Shown here: one piece after another, positions 1 to 5,012 of the stretch
Layout: each line of letters begins with the position of its first letter
Numbering within the stretch: position 1 is the stretch's first letter
Source of the DNA: Candidatus Peregrinibacteria bacterium RIFCSPLOWO2_01_FULL_48_20
GTDB lineage: Bacteria; Patescibacteriota; Gracilibacteria; UBA1369; 2-02-FULL-48-14
Length of the DNA stretch: 5,191 bases
NCBI GenBank assembly: GCA_001787475.1
Contig: MFXB01000002.1
Span: 1-5,191 of the forward strand
Direction of reading: 5' to 3'
Translations under genes and position numbers: made by a program
Notes under the pieces: generated by a model
What the model was told of the DNA's origin: nothing
Databases searched by the model: none
Seen by the model: the letters and a program-made list of their open reading frames with translations, nothing else

Positions 1-13
1 TCTTACAAAATTG

Positions 14-22
14 TGGTATATT
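14..22 (+). promoter_or_regulatory. Extended -10 promoter element of rlmD, probably leaderless
   Basis: TGGTATATT reads as an extended -10 element (TG-N-TATATT, five of six matches to TATAAT). The hexamer ends at 22 and the ATG begins at 30, so a start site about 7 nt downstream would fall on or next to the first base of the start codon. The -35 region would lie outside the window. The only Shine-Dalgarno-like bases are AGG at 25-27, too close to the ATG to work normally. Confidence 0.5.
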
Positions 23-29
23 TCAGGTA

Positions 30-1418
30 ATGAAACCTAAAAAAGGCGCTGAAATCACCCTAAAAATCGACTCTTTGGTGTACGGCGGAAGCGGGATCGG
101 TCAAGTGGACGGCTACAAGGTTTTTGTGGACGGCGTGGCGCCCGGCGACAGCGTGCGCGCTCAAATGAAAAAGGCCAGGACCAGTTATGGCGAAGGGCGA
201 CTTTTACAGATTTTGGAACCTTCCCCACTGCGCATTCAGGCCCGTTGCAAGCATTTTGGGGTGTGCGGCGGCTGCAAATGGCAGTTTTTGGATTATGGCG
301 AGCAATGCAAAGTGAAGGAGCAGCAAGTGAAAGATGCCATGGAACGAATTGGTGGACTAGGAAAGGGAGACTCGGCTTCGCCGAGCGTGGTGAAACCGCT
401 GATCCCGAATCGGGAACCGTGGTTTTATCGCAATAAAATGGAGCTTTCCTTTGGGACGAGCCCAGACGGAAAAGTGATGCTCGGGTTTTATCCGACGGGC
501 TATCACTATGAAGTTTTTGATGTGGAGGAGTGTTTTTTGCAGTCGGAGCTTTTGGTGGAAATCGTTAAAAAAGTGCGGGACTTTGCCAAGGAATTTCGCG
601 TACCGGTTTACAACAGTCATACGCATGAAGGTTTGCTGCGAACACTCACGGTGCGCGAGGGAAAAAATACCGGCGAAGTCATGGTGATTTTGACCACTTC
701 CACTTCTGTCTTCGATCATAAAGAGGCCTTTGCAAAATTGTTTGAAGGAGATGAGCGCATTACATCCTTGTATTGGAATACCGTTTACCAAGTTCCGGGG
801 CATCCCACGTGGCAAGAAGAAAATCTTTTGGCGGGGAAAGAAGTCCTTACGGAGGCGCTGATTTTGGAAAACGGACAGCGACTCGAATTTGATATTTTGC
901 CTCAGGCGTTTTTCCAAACGAACACGAAGCAAGCGGAAGTTTTGTACTCCAAAGTGGTGGAACTCGCGGGCTTGAGCGGCGAGGAAGTGGTTTTCGATTT
1001 ATACTGCGGCACCGGAACTATCGGGCTTTTTTGCGCGCACAAAGCGCGGCACATTTATGGAATTGAAGTGAATGAAGCGGCGGTGGAAAGCGCGCGAGGA
1101 AACGCGTCGAAAAATAAAATTGAAAATGCGACCTTCTTTTTGGGAAGCGTGGAGGAGCGACTGGCGGAGCTGAAAGAAAAACCGGACGTTTTGATTGTGG
1201 ACCCTCCCCGTGCTGGGCTTGAGGGCGACGTAGTGGAGAAGTGTGCAGCCTTCGGTGCCGATAAAATCGTGTATGTTTCTTGCAACCCAAGTACATTGGC
1301 TCGCGACCTGAAAGCGTTTACGGGGCTTGGCTATGCGATTATAACGGTGCAGCCGGTGGATATGTTTCCACAAACGCATCACACCGAGTGCGTAACTTTA
1401 CTTGAAAAAAATGCCTGA
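30..1418 (+). CDS. rlmD: 23S rRNA (uracil-C5)-methyltransferase, RlmD/RlmCD (TrmA/RumA) family
   Basis: Predicted S-adenosylmethionine-dependent enzyme that makes 5-methyluridine in 23S rRNA (U1939 for RlmD; the Gram-positive RlmCD also modifies U747). The 462 residues cover the full family architecture. An N-terminal TRAM-like RNA-binding domain spans about 5-65. Fe-S cluster cysteines are C73, C79 and C82 (C-X5-C-X2-C) plus C168. A central RNA-binding region is followed by a Rossmann methyltransferase domain with motif I FDLYCGTGTIGL (322-333), DPPRAGL (391-397), the nucleophile C418 in YVSCNPSTLARDL, and the likely catalytic base E453 in HTECV. The ATG at 30 is the natural start because the TRAM domain follows at once. 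A short extra segment at about 111-120 is encoded over a perfect DNA palindrome. The next gene overlaps its end by 8 nt. The family is certain; the choice between U1939 and dual specificity is not. Confidence 0.95.
   Translation: MKPKKGAEITLKIDSLVYGGSGIGQVDGYKVFVDGVAPGDSVRAQMKKARTSYGEGRLLQILEPSPLRIQARCKHFGVCGGCKWQFLDYGEQCKVKEQQVKDAMERIGGLGKGDSASPSVVKPLIPNREPWFYRNKMELSFGTSPDGKVMLGFYPTGYHYEVFDVEECFLQSELLVEIVKKVRDFAKEFRVPVYNSHTHEGLLRTLTVREGKNTGEVMVILTTSTSVFDHKEAFAKLFEGDERITSLYWNTVYQVPGHPTWQEENLLAGKEVLTEALILENGQRLEFDILPQAFFQTNTKQAEVLYSKVVELAGLSGEEVVFDLYCGTGTIGLFCAHKARHIYGIEVNEAAVESARGNASKNKIENATFFLGSVEERLAELKEKPDVLIVDPPRAGLEGDVVEKCAAFGADKIVYVSCNPSTLARDLKAFTGLGYAIITVQPVDMFPQTHHTECVTLLEKNA
371..385 (+). 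repeat. Perfect 6-bp inverted repeat (short hairpin) inside rlmD
   Basis: CTCGGC-TTC-GCCGAG forms a six-base-pair GC-rich stem with a three-base loop. It encodes part of the stretch GKGDSASPSV (111-120), between the Fe-S region and the conserved EPWFYRNKME segment, where RlmD homologues as I recall them usually have a shorter linker. No T-run follows, so it is not a terminator. It may be a small palindromic element tolerated in a surface loop, or chance. Confidence 0.45.
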
Positions 1419-1905
1419 AGGAACATTGTTGACGAGCACCGATCATGATGAACTCCCGGGAAGGGATGGAATCAGCCGAGAAGAGTTTTTGGTTTTCATT
1501 GAAGAACAAATAGGGGAATTGCGGTCGGAAGTAAAGGATCTCATCCCGGAAAATTCCCATCCTTTGCAAGGTTTGAGGAACCTGTGTTTTGAGAGAATTC
1601 GAACCCTTCGTAGGGAATGTCTCCTTTCAGGCATGAGTCTTCTGGAAGGTTCTGCGATCACCCATCAAAGGCAGGTCGGTAAGCTTTGTGAATCCATTTC
1701 TGAGAGAGTGGAGGATATTGTTGATAGTATCAAACACTCAAAACCTTATCGCAAGAAAACAGCAGGTTTGAAATTTGCCTTTCAGAACTCGGAAGCGCGA
1801 GTTTACGATCAAGTTGCCCGTTTATTCGGAAGAAAGTGGAGAAAAGTGCGAAGAGATTTTCACGACCGGTATAATCTCATTAGCGAAGAGTCAGAAGCCA
1901 TTTGA
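1411..1905 (+). CDS. Hypothetical protein, charged, probably all-helical
   Basis: I do not recognise a family. From the ATG at 1411 the product is 164 residues; a TTG at 1402 in the same frame would add only three residues, and ATG is preferred. The first 20 residues look disordered. The rest is rich in Glu, Lys and Arg with helical spacing, and there is no signal peptide or membrane segment. A basic patch (RLFGRKWRKVRRDFHDRYN, about 137-155) could contact nucleic acid, and cysteines at 59, 70 and 93 form no metal-binding pattern. The start overlaps the rlmD stop by 8 nt (ATGCCTGA), which implies co-transcription and perhaps coupled translation. The last 26 nt overlap the 3' end of cca on the opposite strand. 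Length, open frame and overlap make a real gene likely. Sampled G+C (26/60 and 28/60) is slightly below the flanking housekeeping genes. Confidence 0.7.
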   Translation: MPEGTLLTSTDHDELPGRDGISREEFLVFIEEQIGELRSEVKDLIPENSHPLQGLRNLCFERIRTLRRECLLSGMSLLEGSAITHQRQVGKLCESISERVEDIVDSIKHSKPYRKKTAGLKFAFQNSEARVYDQVARLFGRKWRKVRRDFHDRYNLISEESEAI

Positions 1906-3184
1906 GGGCTTCTTCCCGACTTTTGATTTCGTGGGACAGTTGTTTTTCCATAAGTCCGTCCAGAATTTTGCCGACTTCGGGGCCGGCTTTGAGTCCGAGG
2001 GTTTGCATCACGTCTTCGCCGGTTAGGAGAGGTTTGGGCCTTTCGGGGAAATGGCGGAGGCACTCTTCGTAAGCGACTTTCACTTTATTATAAAGACTGA
2101 GGTCTGCAGGAGTGGTGCCGGCGGCATCGGCGTAAAAAAGGAGAAGAAGGGTTGGAAAGCGGGGGTCGAGGAACCAATGGCGTTGGCGGCCGAGAGGCAT
2201 GTCGAGGAGTTGTTCCATCATGAAGTGATGACGAACAGCCCAGCTCACATGCTCGATGTCTTGGCGTGAAAAGTGCAGTCGGCGCATGATGCGTTCGGCG
2301 ATTTCGGCGGAGCGTTCGGAGTGTTCGTCGAAGCGAATGCGTTCGGCGATTTTAAATGTTTCGGGCTTTCCGATGTCGTGAAAAATGACGGCCCAATGTG
2401 CAAGGAGGCTCGCCTCTTCGGGGAGCGCGCTGAGGGCGTCCATGAGGTGGGTCCACACATCGCCTTCCTGGTGGAATTGCATGGGTTGCGCCACTCCTTT
2501 GCAGGCCTCAAGTTCGGGTAGTACATAAGGCAGGATGCCGGTGTCTTGCATATCTTCGAAAGCCACGGGGGCGCTGCGCGAGAGGATTATTTTATTAAGT
2601 TCGTCGCGGACGCGTTCCCAGCTCACTTTGTCCGCGAGTTGCGCGTGTTTTTTGAGCGCGGCGTAAGTGTCCGGGTGGTAACCGAATCCGAGTGTGTTTT
2701 TAAAACGCACCGCGCGAATGATGCGCAAATGGTCTTCCAAAATGCGCTCGTGCGGGTCGCCGATAAAACGAATGAGTTTGTTCGTGAGGTCGTCGCGGCC
2801 TCCCACAAAATCGTGGATTTCGTCGGCGACTGGATCGTAAAAAAGTCCGTTGATGGTGAAGTCGCGACGTTTGGCGTCTTCTTCCGCGTGCGTAAACATT
2901 ACGGCGTCGGGGCGGCGGCCGTCGCTGGTTCCACTATCGCTGCGGAAGGTGGCGATTTCAAATTGATGGCTGTTTTCCACCACATGAATCACACCGAAGT
3001 TTTTGCCCACGGCGTAGGTTTCCGCAAAAAGTTTTTCAATTTCATCCGGGAGCGCGCTCGTGGCGATGTCGTAGTCTTTCGCTTCTTTTTTGAGCAGCAT
3101 GTCACGCACTGAGCCGCCAGCGAAGTAAGCCTTGTGGCCGGCATCTTGCAAAGTTTTGACAATGGCGATGGCGGTTTTGTGCAT
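1880..3184 (-). CDS. cca: CCA-adding tRNA nucleotidyltransferase with HD domain
   Basis: Class II nucleotidyltransferase predicted to build or repair the 3'-terminal CCA of tRNAs from CTP and ATP, in the cytoplasm. The 434 residues contain the head motif GGSVRDMLL (23-31) and the metal-binding acidic pair D37 and D39 in DYDIATSALP. They also contain RRDFTINGL (106-114) and the nucleotide-selecting motif EDHLR (150-154) inside a longer ERILEDHLRIIRAVRF block. The E-D-x-x-R form favours a CCA-adding enzyme over a poly(A) polymerase. A C-terminal HD domain has H246, H269-D270 (FHDIGKP) and probably D352, as in HD-bearing bacterial CCA enzymes with phosphohydrolase activity. The ATG at 3184 lies 6 nt after the toxin stop and has no Shine-Dalgarno sequence, so the gene is probably read from the toxin-antitoxin promoter. 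Its stop lies inside the 3' end of the convergent hypothetical gene. Confidence 0.95.
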   Translation of the reverse strand: MHKTAIAIVKTLQDAGHKAYFAGGSVRDMLLKKEAKDYDIATSALPDEIEKLFAETYAVGKNFGVIHVVENSHQFEIATFRSDSGTSDGRRPDAVMFTHAEEDAKRRDFTINGLFYDPVADEIHDFVGGRDDLTNKLIRFIGDPHERILEDHLRIIRAVRFKNTLGFGYHPDTYAALKKHAQLADKVSWERVRDELNKIILSRSAPVAFEDMQDTGILPYVLPELEACKGVAQPMQFHQEGDVWTHLMDALSALPEEASLLAHWAVIFHDIGKPETFKIAERIRFDEHSERSAEIAERIMRRLHFSRQDIEHVSWAVRHHFMMEQLLDMPLGRQRHWFLDPRFPTLLLLFYADAAGTTPADLSLYNKVKVAYEECLRHFPERPKPLLTGEDVMQTLGLKAGPEVGKILDGLMEKQLSHEIKSREEALKWLLTLR

Positions 3185-3190
3185 AACTAT

Positions 3191-3619
3191 TTAGGGCTTG
3201 AGGGATTGAATAAGCTCACCCGGATTAAAAATGATGAAATGGATGGGTGCACTTTCTATTCTTTTTGATTTAAAATCTTTTTTGTCCAAGGTGATGAGGA
3301 AATCAACTTTTTGTCCCTGTGCAGAAATTAAAATAGGTGCATCTTTTTTGACGATCCATTCCTCCCATTTTATTAAATCAGAATCATTATAAACCTTTTG
3401 ATCAATAGTCTTTAATTCACTAACAAGTTGATAGAAACGCGGAAGATAAATCTTCCCCCCTTTGTGAAGGATGTTTCTTTTCGCTTCATTTAGGGCGTAA
3501 AGACTAGTAAGCAATTCTACCCTTTTGTATTTCGCAAGTTCAAAAAGCATCGCGGATCCACCACTGGGCGAAAAGGTAGCTGCAAAGAAGATGTTTGCAT
3601 CTAAAAACAATTTTTTCAT
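3191..3619 (-). CDS. PIN-domain ribonuclease toxin (VapC-like)
   Basis: A 142-residue PIN-domain protein, predicted to be a Mg2+-dependent endoribonuclease toxin of a type II toxin-antitoxin pair. Acidic residues sit in the expected order: D7 in the N-terminal strand LFLDANIFF, E45 in ALNEAKRN, D93 in KKDAPIL, and D112 (with D115) in the LITLDKKDF motif. The length fits the family. It starts 1 nt after the antitoxin stop (TAA-A-ATG on the minus strand), the usual tight coupling of such pairs. The region is AT-rich (20/60 and 23/60 G+C in two sampled lines, against 36/60 and 37/60 in tsaD and cca) and lysine-rich, which suggests horizontal acquisition. All catalytic positions appear intact, so it should be active. 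VapC toxins of known target cut tRNAs or 23S rRNA; the target here cannot be read from sequence. Confidence 0.85.
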   Translation of the reverse strand: MKKLFLDANIFFAATFSPSGGSAMLFELAKYKRVELLTSLYALNEAKRNILHKGGKIYLPRFYQLVSELKTIDQKVYNDSDLIKWEEWIVKKDAPILISAQGQKVDFLITLDKKDFKSKRIESAPIHFIIFNPGELIQSLKP

Positions 3620-3620
3620 T

Positions 3621-3878
3621 TTACTTCTTTAGAAGCTGCTGAAGTTTTTTTACCGCCTTGGCGCTCATTTGATCTTCTTTCATCCATTCTGTAATTTCAG
3701 CGTCTGAGTAAAATTCTGTGACTTTGTTCGCAGTTTCTAATTTTACAAAAAGTACACCTTTAGAAGTCAATTCGGCCTGAAGCAAAGAATTCTCAGTGAT
3801 TCCTAATCTTTCTCGGAATTCCACTGGAATGGTGACCATTCCTTTCGCTTGCGTTCGCACTACTTTGGTAGGAGACAT
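3621..3878 (-). CDS. AbrB/MazE (SpoVT-AbrB) type antitoxin
   Basis: An 85-residue protein with an N-terminal swapped-hairpin DNA-binding domain at about 5-47. The core reads KGMVTIPVEFRERLGI, the family's typical G-x-(V/I)-T-(I/L)-P-x-x-x-R pattern, followed by a strand pair ending in VLFVKLE. The C-terminal part (about 52-85) is charged and helical, with WMKEDQ and a KAVKKLQQLLKK tail. This is the usual place for the flexible segment that wraps and inhibits the toxin. The gene lies directly upstream of the PIN toxin, 1 nt away, in antitoxin-first order. It should neutralise the toxin and, as these antitoxins generally do, repress its own promoter; repeated sites are visible upstream. The start at 3878 gives a complete AbrB fold and has no Shine-Dalgarno sequence. 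Confidence 0.85.
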   Translation of the reverse strand: MSPTKVVRTQAKGMVTIPVEFRERLGITENSLLQAELTSKGVLFVKLETANKVTEFYSDAEITEWMKEDQMSAKAVKKLQQLLKK

Positions 3879-3903
3879 GTTTATAACTTAGAAAGTAGGA
3901 AAA

Positions 3904-3929
3904 TCTAACTTTAGTATAACTCTAACTTT
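3904..3929. promoter_or_regulatory. Candidate antitoxin operator: 9-bp direct repeats around the -10 box
   Basis: TCTAACTTT occurs exactly at 3904-3912 and again at 3921-3929, 17 bp start to start. On the minus strand this reads AAAGTTAGA, then GT, then the -10 box TATACT, then AAAGTTAGA. The core hexamer TAACTT recurs at 3884-3889 between the promoter and the antitoxin ATG, and a TAACTC variant lies at 3917-3922. A protein bound to these copies would cover the -10 region, so an AbrB-type autoregulatory operator is the natural reading. Binding itself is inferred. Confidence 0.5.
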
Positions 3930-3941
3930 GTTCTCTAGCAA
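3913..3941 (-). promoter_or_regulatory. Sigma70-like promoter of the antitoxin-toxin-cca operon
   Basis: On the minus strand a -35 box TTGCTA (3936-3941) and a -10 box TATACT (3913-3918) are separated by exactly 17 bp. The predicted start near 3906 gives a leader of about 28 nt before the antitoxin ATG. It is the strongest promoter-like pair in the intergenic region. No other promoter is evident before the toxin or cca, so it probably drives all three genes. Confidence 0.6.
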
Positions 3942-3960
3942 GTGTTTCTTGGCAAATGCA

Positions 3961-3969
3961 TGGTAAACT
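3961..3969 (+). promoter_or_regulatory. Extended -10 element of tsaD, probably leaderless
   Basis: TGGTAAACT fits an extended -10 element (TG-N-TAAACT, four of six matches with the key first A and last T kept). Six bases separate it from the ATG at 3976, so transcription would start at or beside the start codon. No -35 match is present at 16-18 bp, as is common for extended -10 promoters, and the bases before the ATG (TAAGCCC) contain no Shine-Dalgarno sequence. Confidence 0.45.
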
Positions 3970-3975
3970 AAGCCC

Positions 3976-4944
3976 ATGCTCATCTTAGCGATTGAAACAT
4001 CCTGCGATGAAACCTCCGTGGCCGTTGTGCGCGGCGGACGAGAGGTGCTTTCGAATGTGATTGCGTCACAAATTTCGAAACATATGGAAACGGGCGGCGT
4101 GGTGCCGGAAGTGGCGGCGCGAGAACACATCAAAGTGATGATGCCCGTTTTGCGCGAGGCGATGGAAGAAGCCAACGTTGGGTGGGATGCGATTGATGCC
4201 ATTGCGGTTACCAAAGAACCGGGTCTGATTGGTTCTTTGATTGTTGGACGTATTACGGCGGCGGCGCTCGCGTTTGCAAAAGACAAACCTCTGATTGAAG
4301 TGAATCACATCCACGGGCACATGTATTCGACTTGGTTGGAAGCCGATCCGCGGCCTCAATATCCGATTTTAGTTCTTACTGTTTCGGGCGGACATAATGA
4401 GCTCGTACTTATGGATGGTCCGGGTAATTTCAAATTGCTGGCGGAAAGCGTGGATGATGCGGCGGGCGAAGCGTACGACAAAGTGGCGCGGCTACTCGGC
4501 CTCGGCTACCCCGGCGGTCCGATCATTGAAGAGCGTGCGAAGTTGGGAAATCCGAAGGCTGTAAAATTTCCTGTTGCACTTCCGCAAGGAAAAAATTTCA
4601 GTTTTTCAGGACTCAAAACGGCTGTGCTTTATTATTTGAAAGAAAATGAAGAGCGTCTGAATGATGCGGGTTTTGTGAATGACGTGGCGGCCAGTTTTCA
4701 AGAGGCCGTGGCGGATGCGCTCGTGAAAAAATTGATGCGAGCCGTGCGTGCGCACGAAGTGAAAGAAGTACATTTAACGGGCGGCGTTTCCGCAAATCGA
4801 TTTTTGCGCGGGCGGATTGAAGAGGAACTTTCCCATTTGGCAGAAGCTCCGTTGTTTCGTTATCCAGCCAAGATGAGTTACTGCACCGATAACGCGGCCA
4901 TGATAGCTGCGGCGGCGTTTTTCTTGCGCAAGTCGATTTTTTAG
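3976..4944 (+). CDS. tsaD: tRNA N6-threonylcarbamoyladenosine (t6A37) transferase subunit TsaD
   Basis: TsaD (Kae1/Gcp/YgjD family) transfers threonylcarbamoyl from threonylcarbamoyl-AMP to A37 of tRNAs that read ANN codons, working in bacteria with TsaB and TsaE. The 322 residues are slightly shorter than the usual 335-340 but contain every landmark. These are the N-terminal IETSCDETSVAVV (6-18), metal-binding H111 and H115 in NHIHGHMYS, SGGH (137-140), DDAAGEAYDKVARLLGLGYPGGP (within 160-182), TGGVSANRFLR (268-278), and the third metal ligand D305 in CTDNAAMIA. The ATG at 3976 puts the first conserved strand at residue 2, so no earlier start is needed. It is transcribed divergently from the toxin-antitoxin operon. 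No tsaB or tsaE partner is in view. The stop is TAG. Confidence 0.97.
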   Translation: MLILAIETSCDETSVAVVRGGREVLSNVIASQISKHMETGGVVPEVAAREHIKVMMPVLREAMEEANVGWDAIDAIAVTKEPGLIGSLIVGRITAAALAFAKDKPLIEVNHIHGHMYSTWLEADPRPQYPILVLTVSGGHNELVLMDGPGNFKLLAESVDDAAGEAYDKVARLLGLGYPGGPIIEERAKLGNPKAVKFPVALPQGKNFSFSGLKTAVLYYLKENEERLNDAGFVNDVAASFQEAVADALVKKLMRAVRAHEVKEVHLTGGVSANRFLRGRIEEELSHLAEAPLFRYPAKMSYCTDNAAMIAAAAFFLRKSIF

Positions 4945-4946
4945 CC

Positions 4947-4974
4947 TTGCTCTAATCTGCAAAGAGGGTATAGT
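4947..4974 (+). promoter_or_regulatory. Candidate promoter of hisS
   Basis: TATAGT (4969-4974, five of six matches to TATAAT) follows TTGCTC (4947-4952) after a 16-bp spacer. The -35 half is weak, but its TTGCT core matches that of the toxin-antitoxin promoter. The predicted start near 4981 would give a leader of about 32 nt. A poorer alternative, TGATTTAAA at 4998-5006, lies 6 nt before the ATG and would give a leaderless message as proposed for tsaD and rlmD. Confidence 0.4.
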
Positions 4975-4994
4975 AAAAGTCAATCGCTTTTATT
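4972..4994 (+). terminator. Weak AT-rich hairpin between tsaD and hisS
   Basis: TAAAAG (4974-4979) pairs with CTTTTA (4987-4992) around a seven-base loop. One G-U and one A-U pair extend it to about eight pairs, and it is followed by TTTCTTGATTT. The stem has little GC and the T-tract is interrupted, so it would be a poor intrinsic terminator for tsaD. It also overlaps the hisS promoter and start-site region. Chance is a serious alternative. Confidence 0.2.
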
Positions 4995-5012
4995 TCTTGA
5001 TTTAAAGATCGG

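Noticed and set aside
357..932. 191-codon open frame on the - strand opposite rlmD
   Set aside because: It lies entirely inside the conserved rlmD gene, has no promoter or neighbour context, and its translation resembles no family I know.
1402..1418. A run of seven A residues (1405-1411) at the rlmD end, as a slippage site fusing rlmD to the next gene
   Set aside because: RlmD already ends just after its conserved HTECVTLL segment, as expected for the family, and the downstream gene has its own ATG. The overlap is better explained as ordinary operon coupling.
1775..2026. 83-codon + strand frame spanning the hypothetical gene and the 3' end of cca
   Set aside because: It sits out of frame across two better-supported genes, with no start signal or recognisable product.
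2546..3112. 188-codon open frame on the + strand opposite cca
   Set aside because: It is the antisense shadow of a strongly supported cca gene in a GC-rich stretch. Its translation shows no recognisable domain.
3936..3951. CAAG-TGTTT-CTTG inverted repeat in the divergent region as an operator
   Set aside because: The arms are only four bases and are not repeated elsewhere in the region. The TCTAACTTT direct repeats are far more striking.
3888..4286. 132-codon - strand frame upstream of the antitoxin and antisense to tsaD
   Set aside because: Most of it is the low-complexity Ala/Ser/Thr-rich shadow of the tsaD N-terminus. The tail runs through the promoter region.
4923..4942. CTTGCGCAAG palindrome followed by TTTTTT at the end of tsaD, as an intrinsic terminator
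   Set aside because: The palindrome leaves at most a three-pair stem once a loop is allowed, the T-run is separated by several bases, and all of it lies within the tsaD coding sequence.
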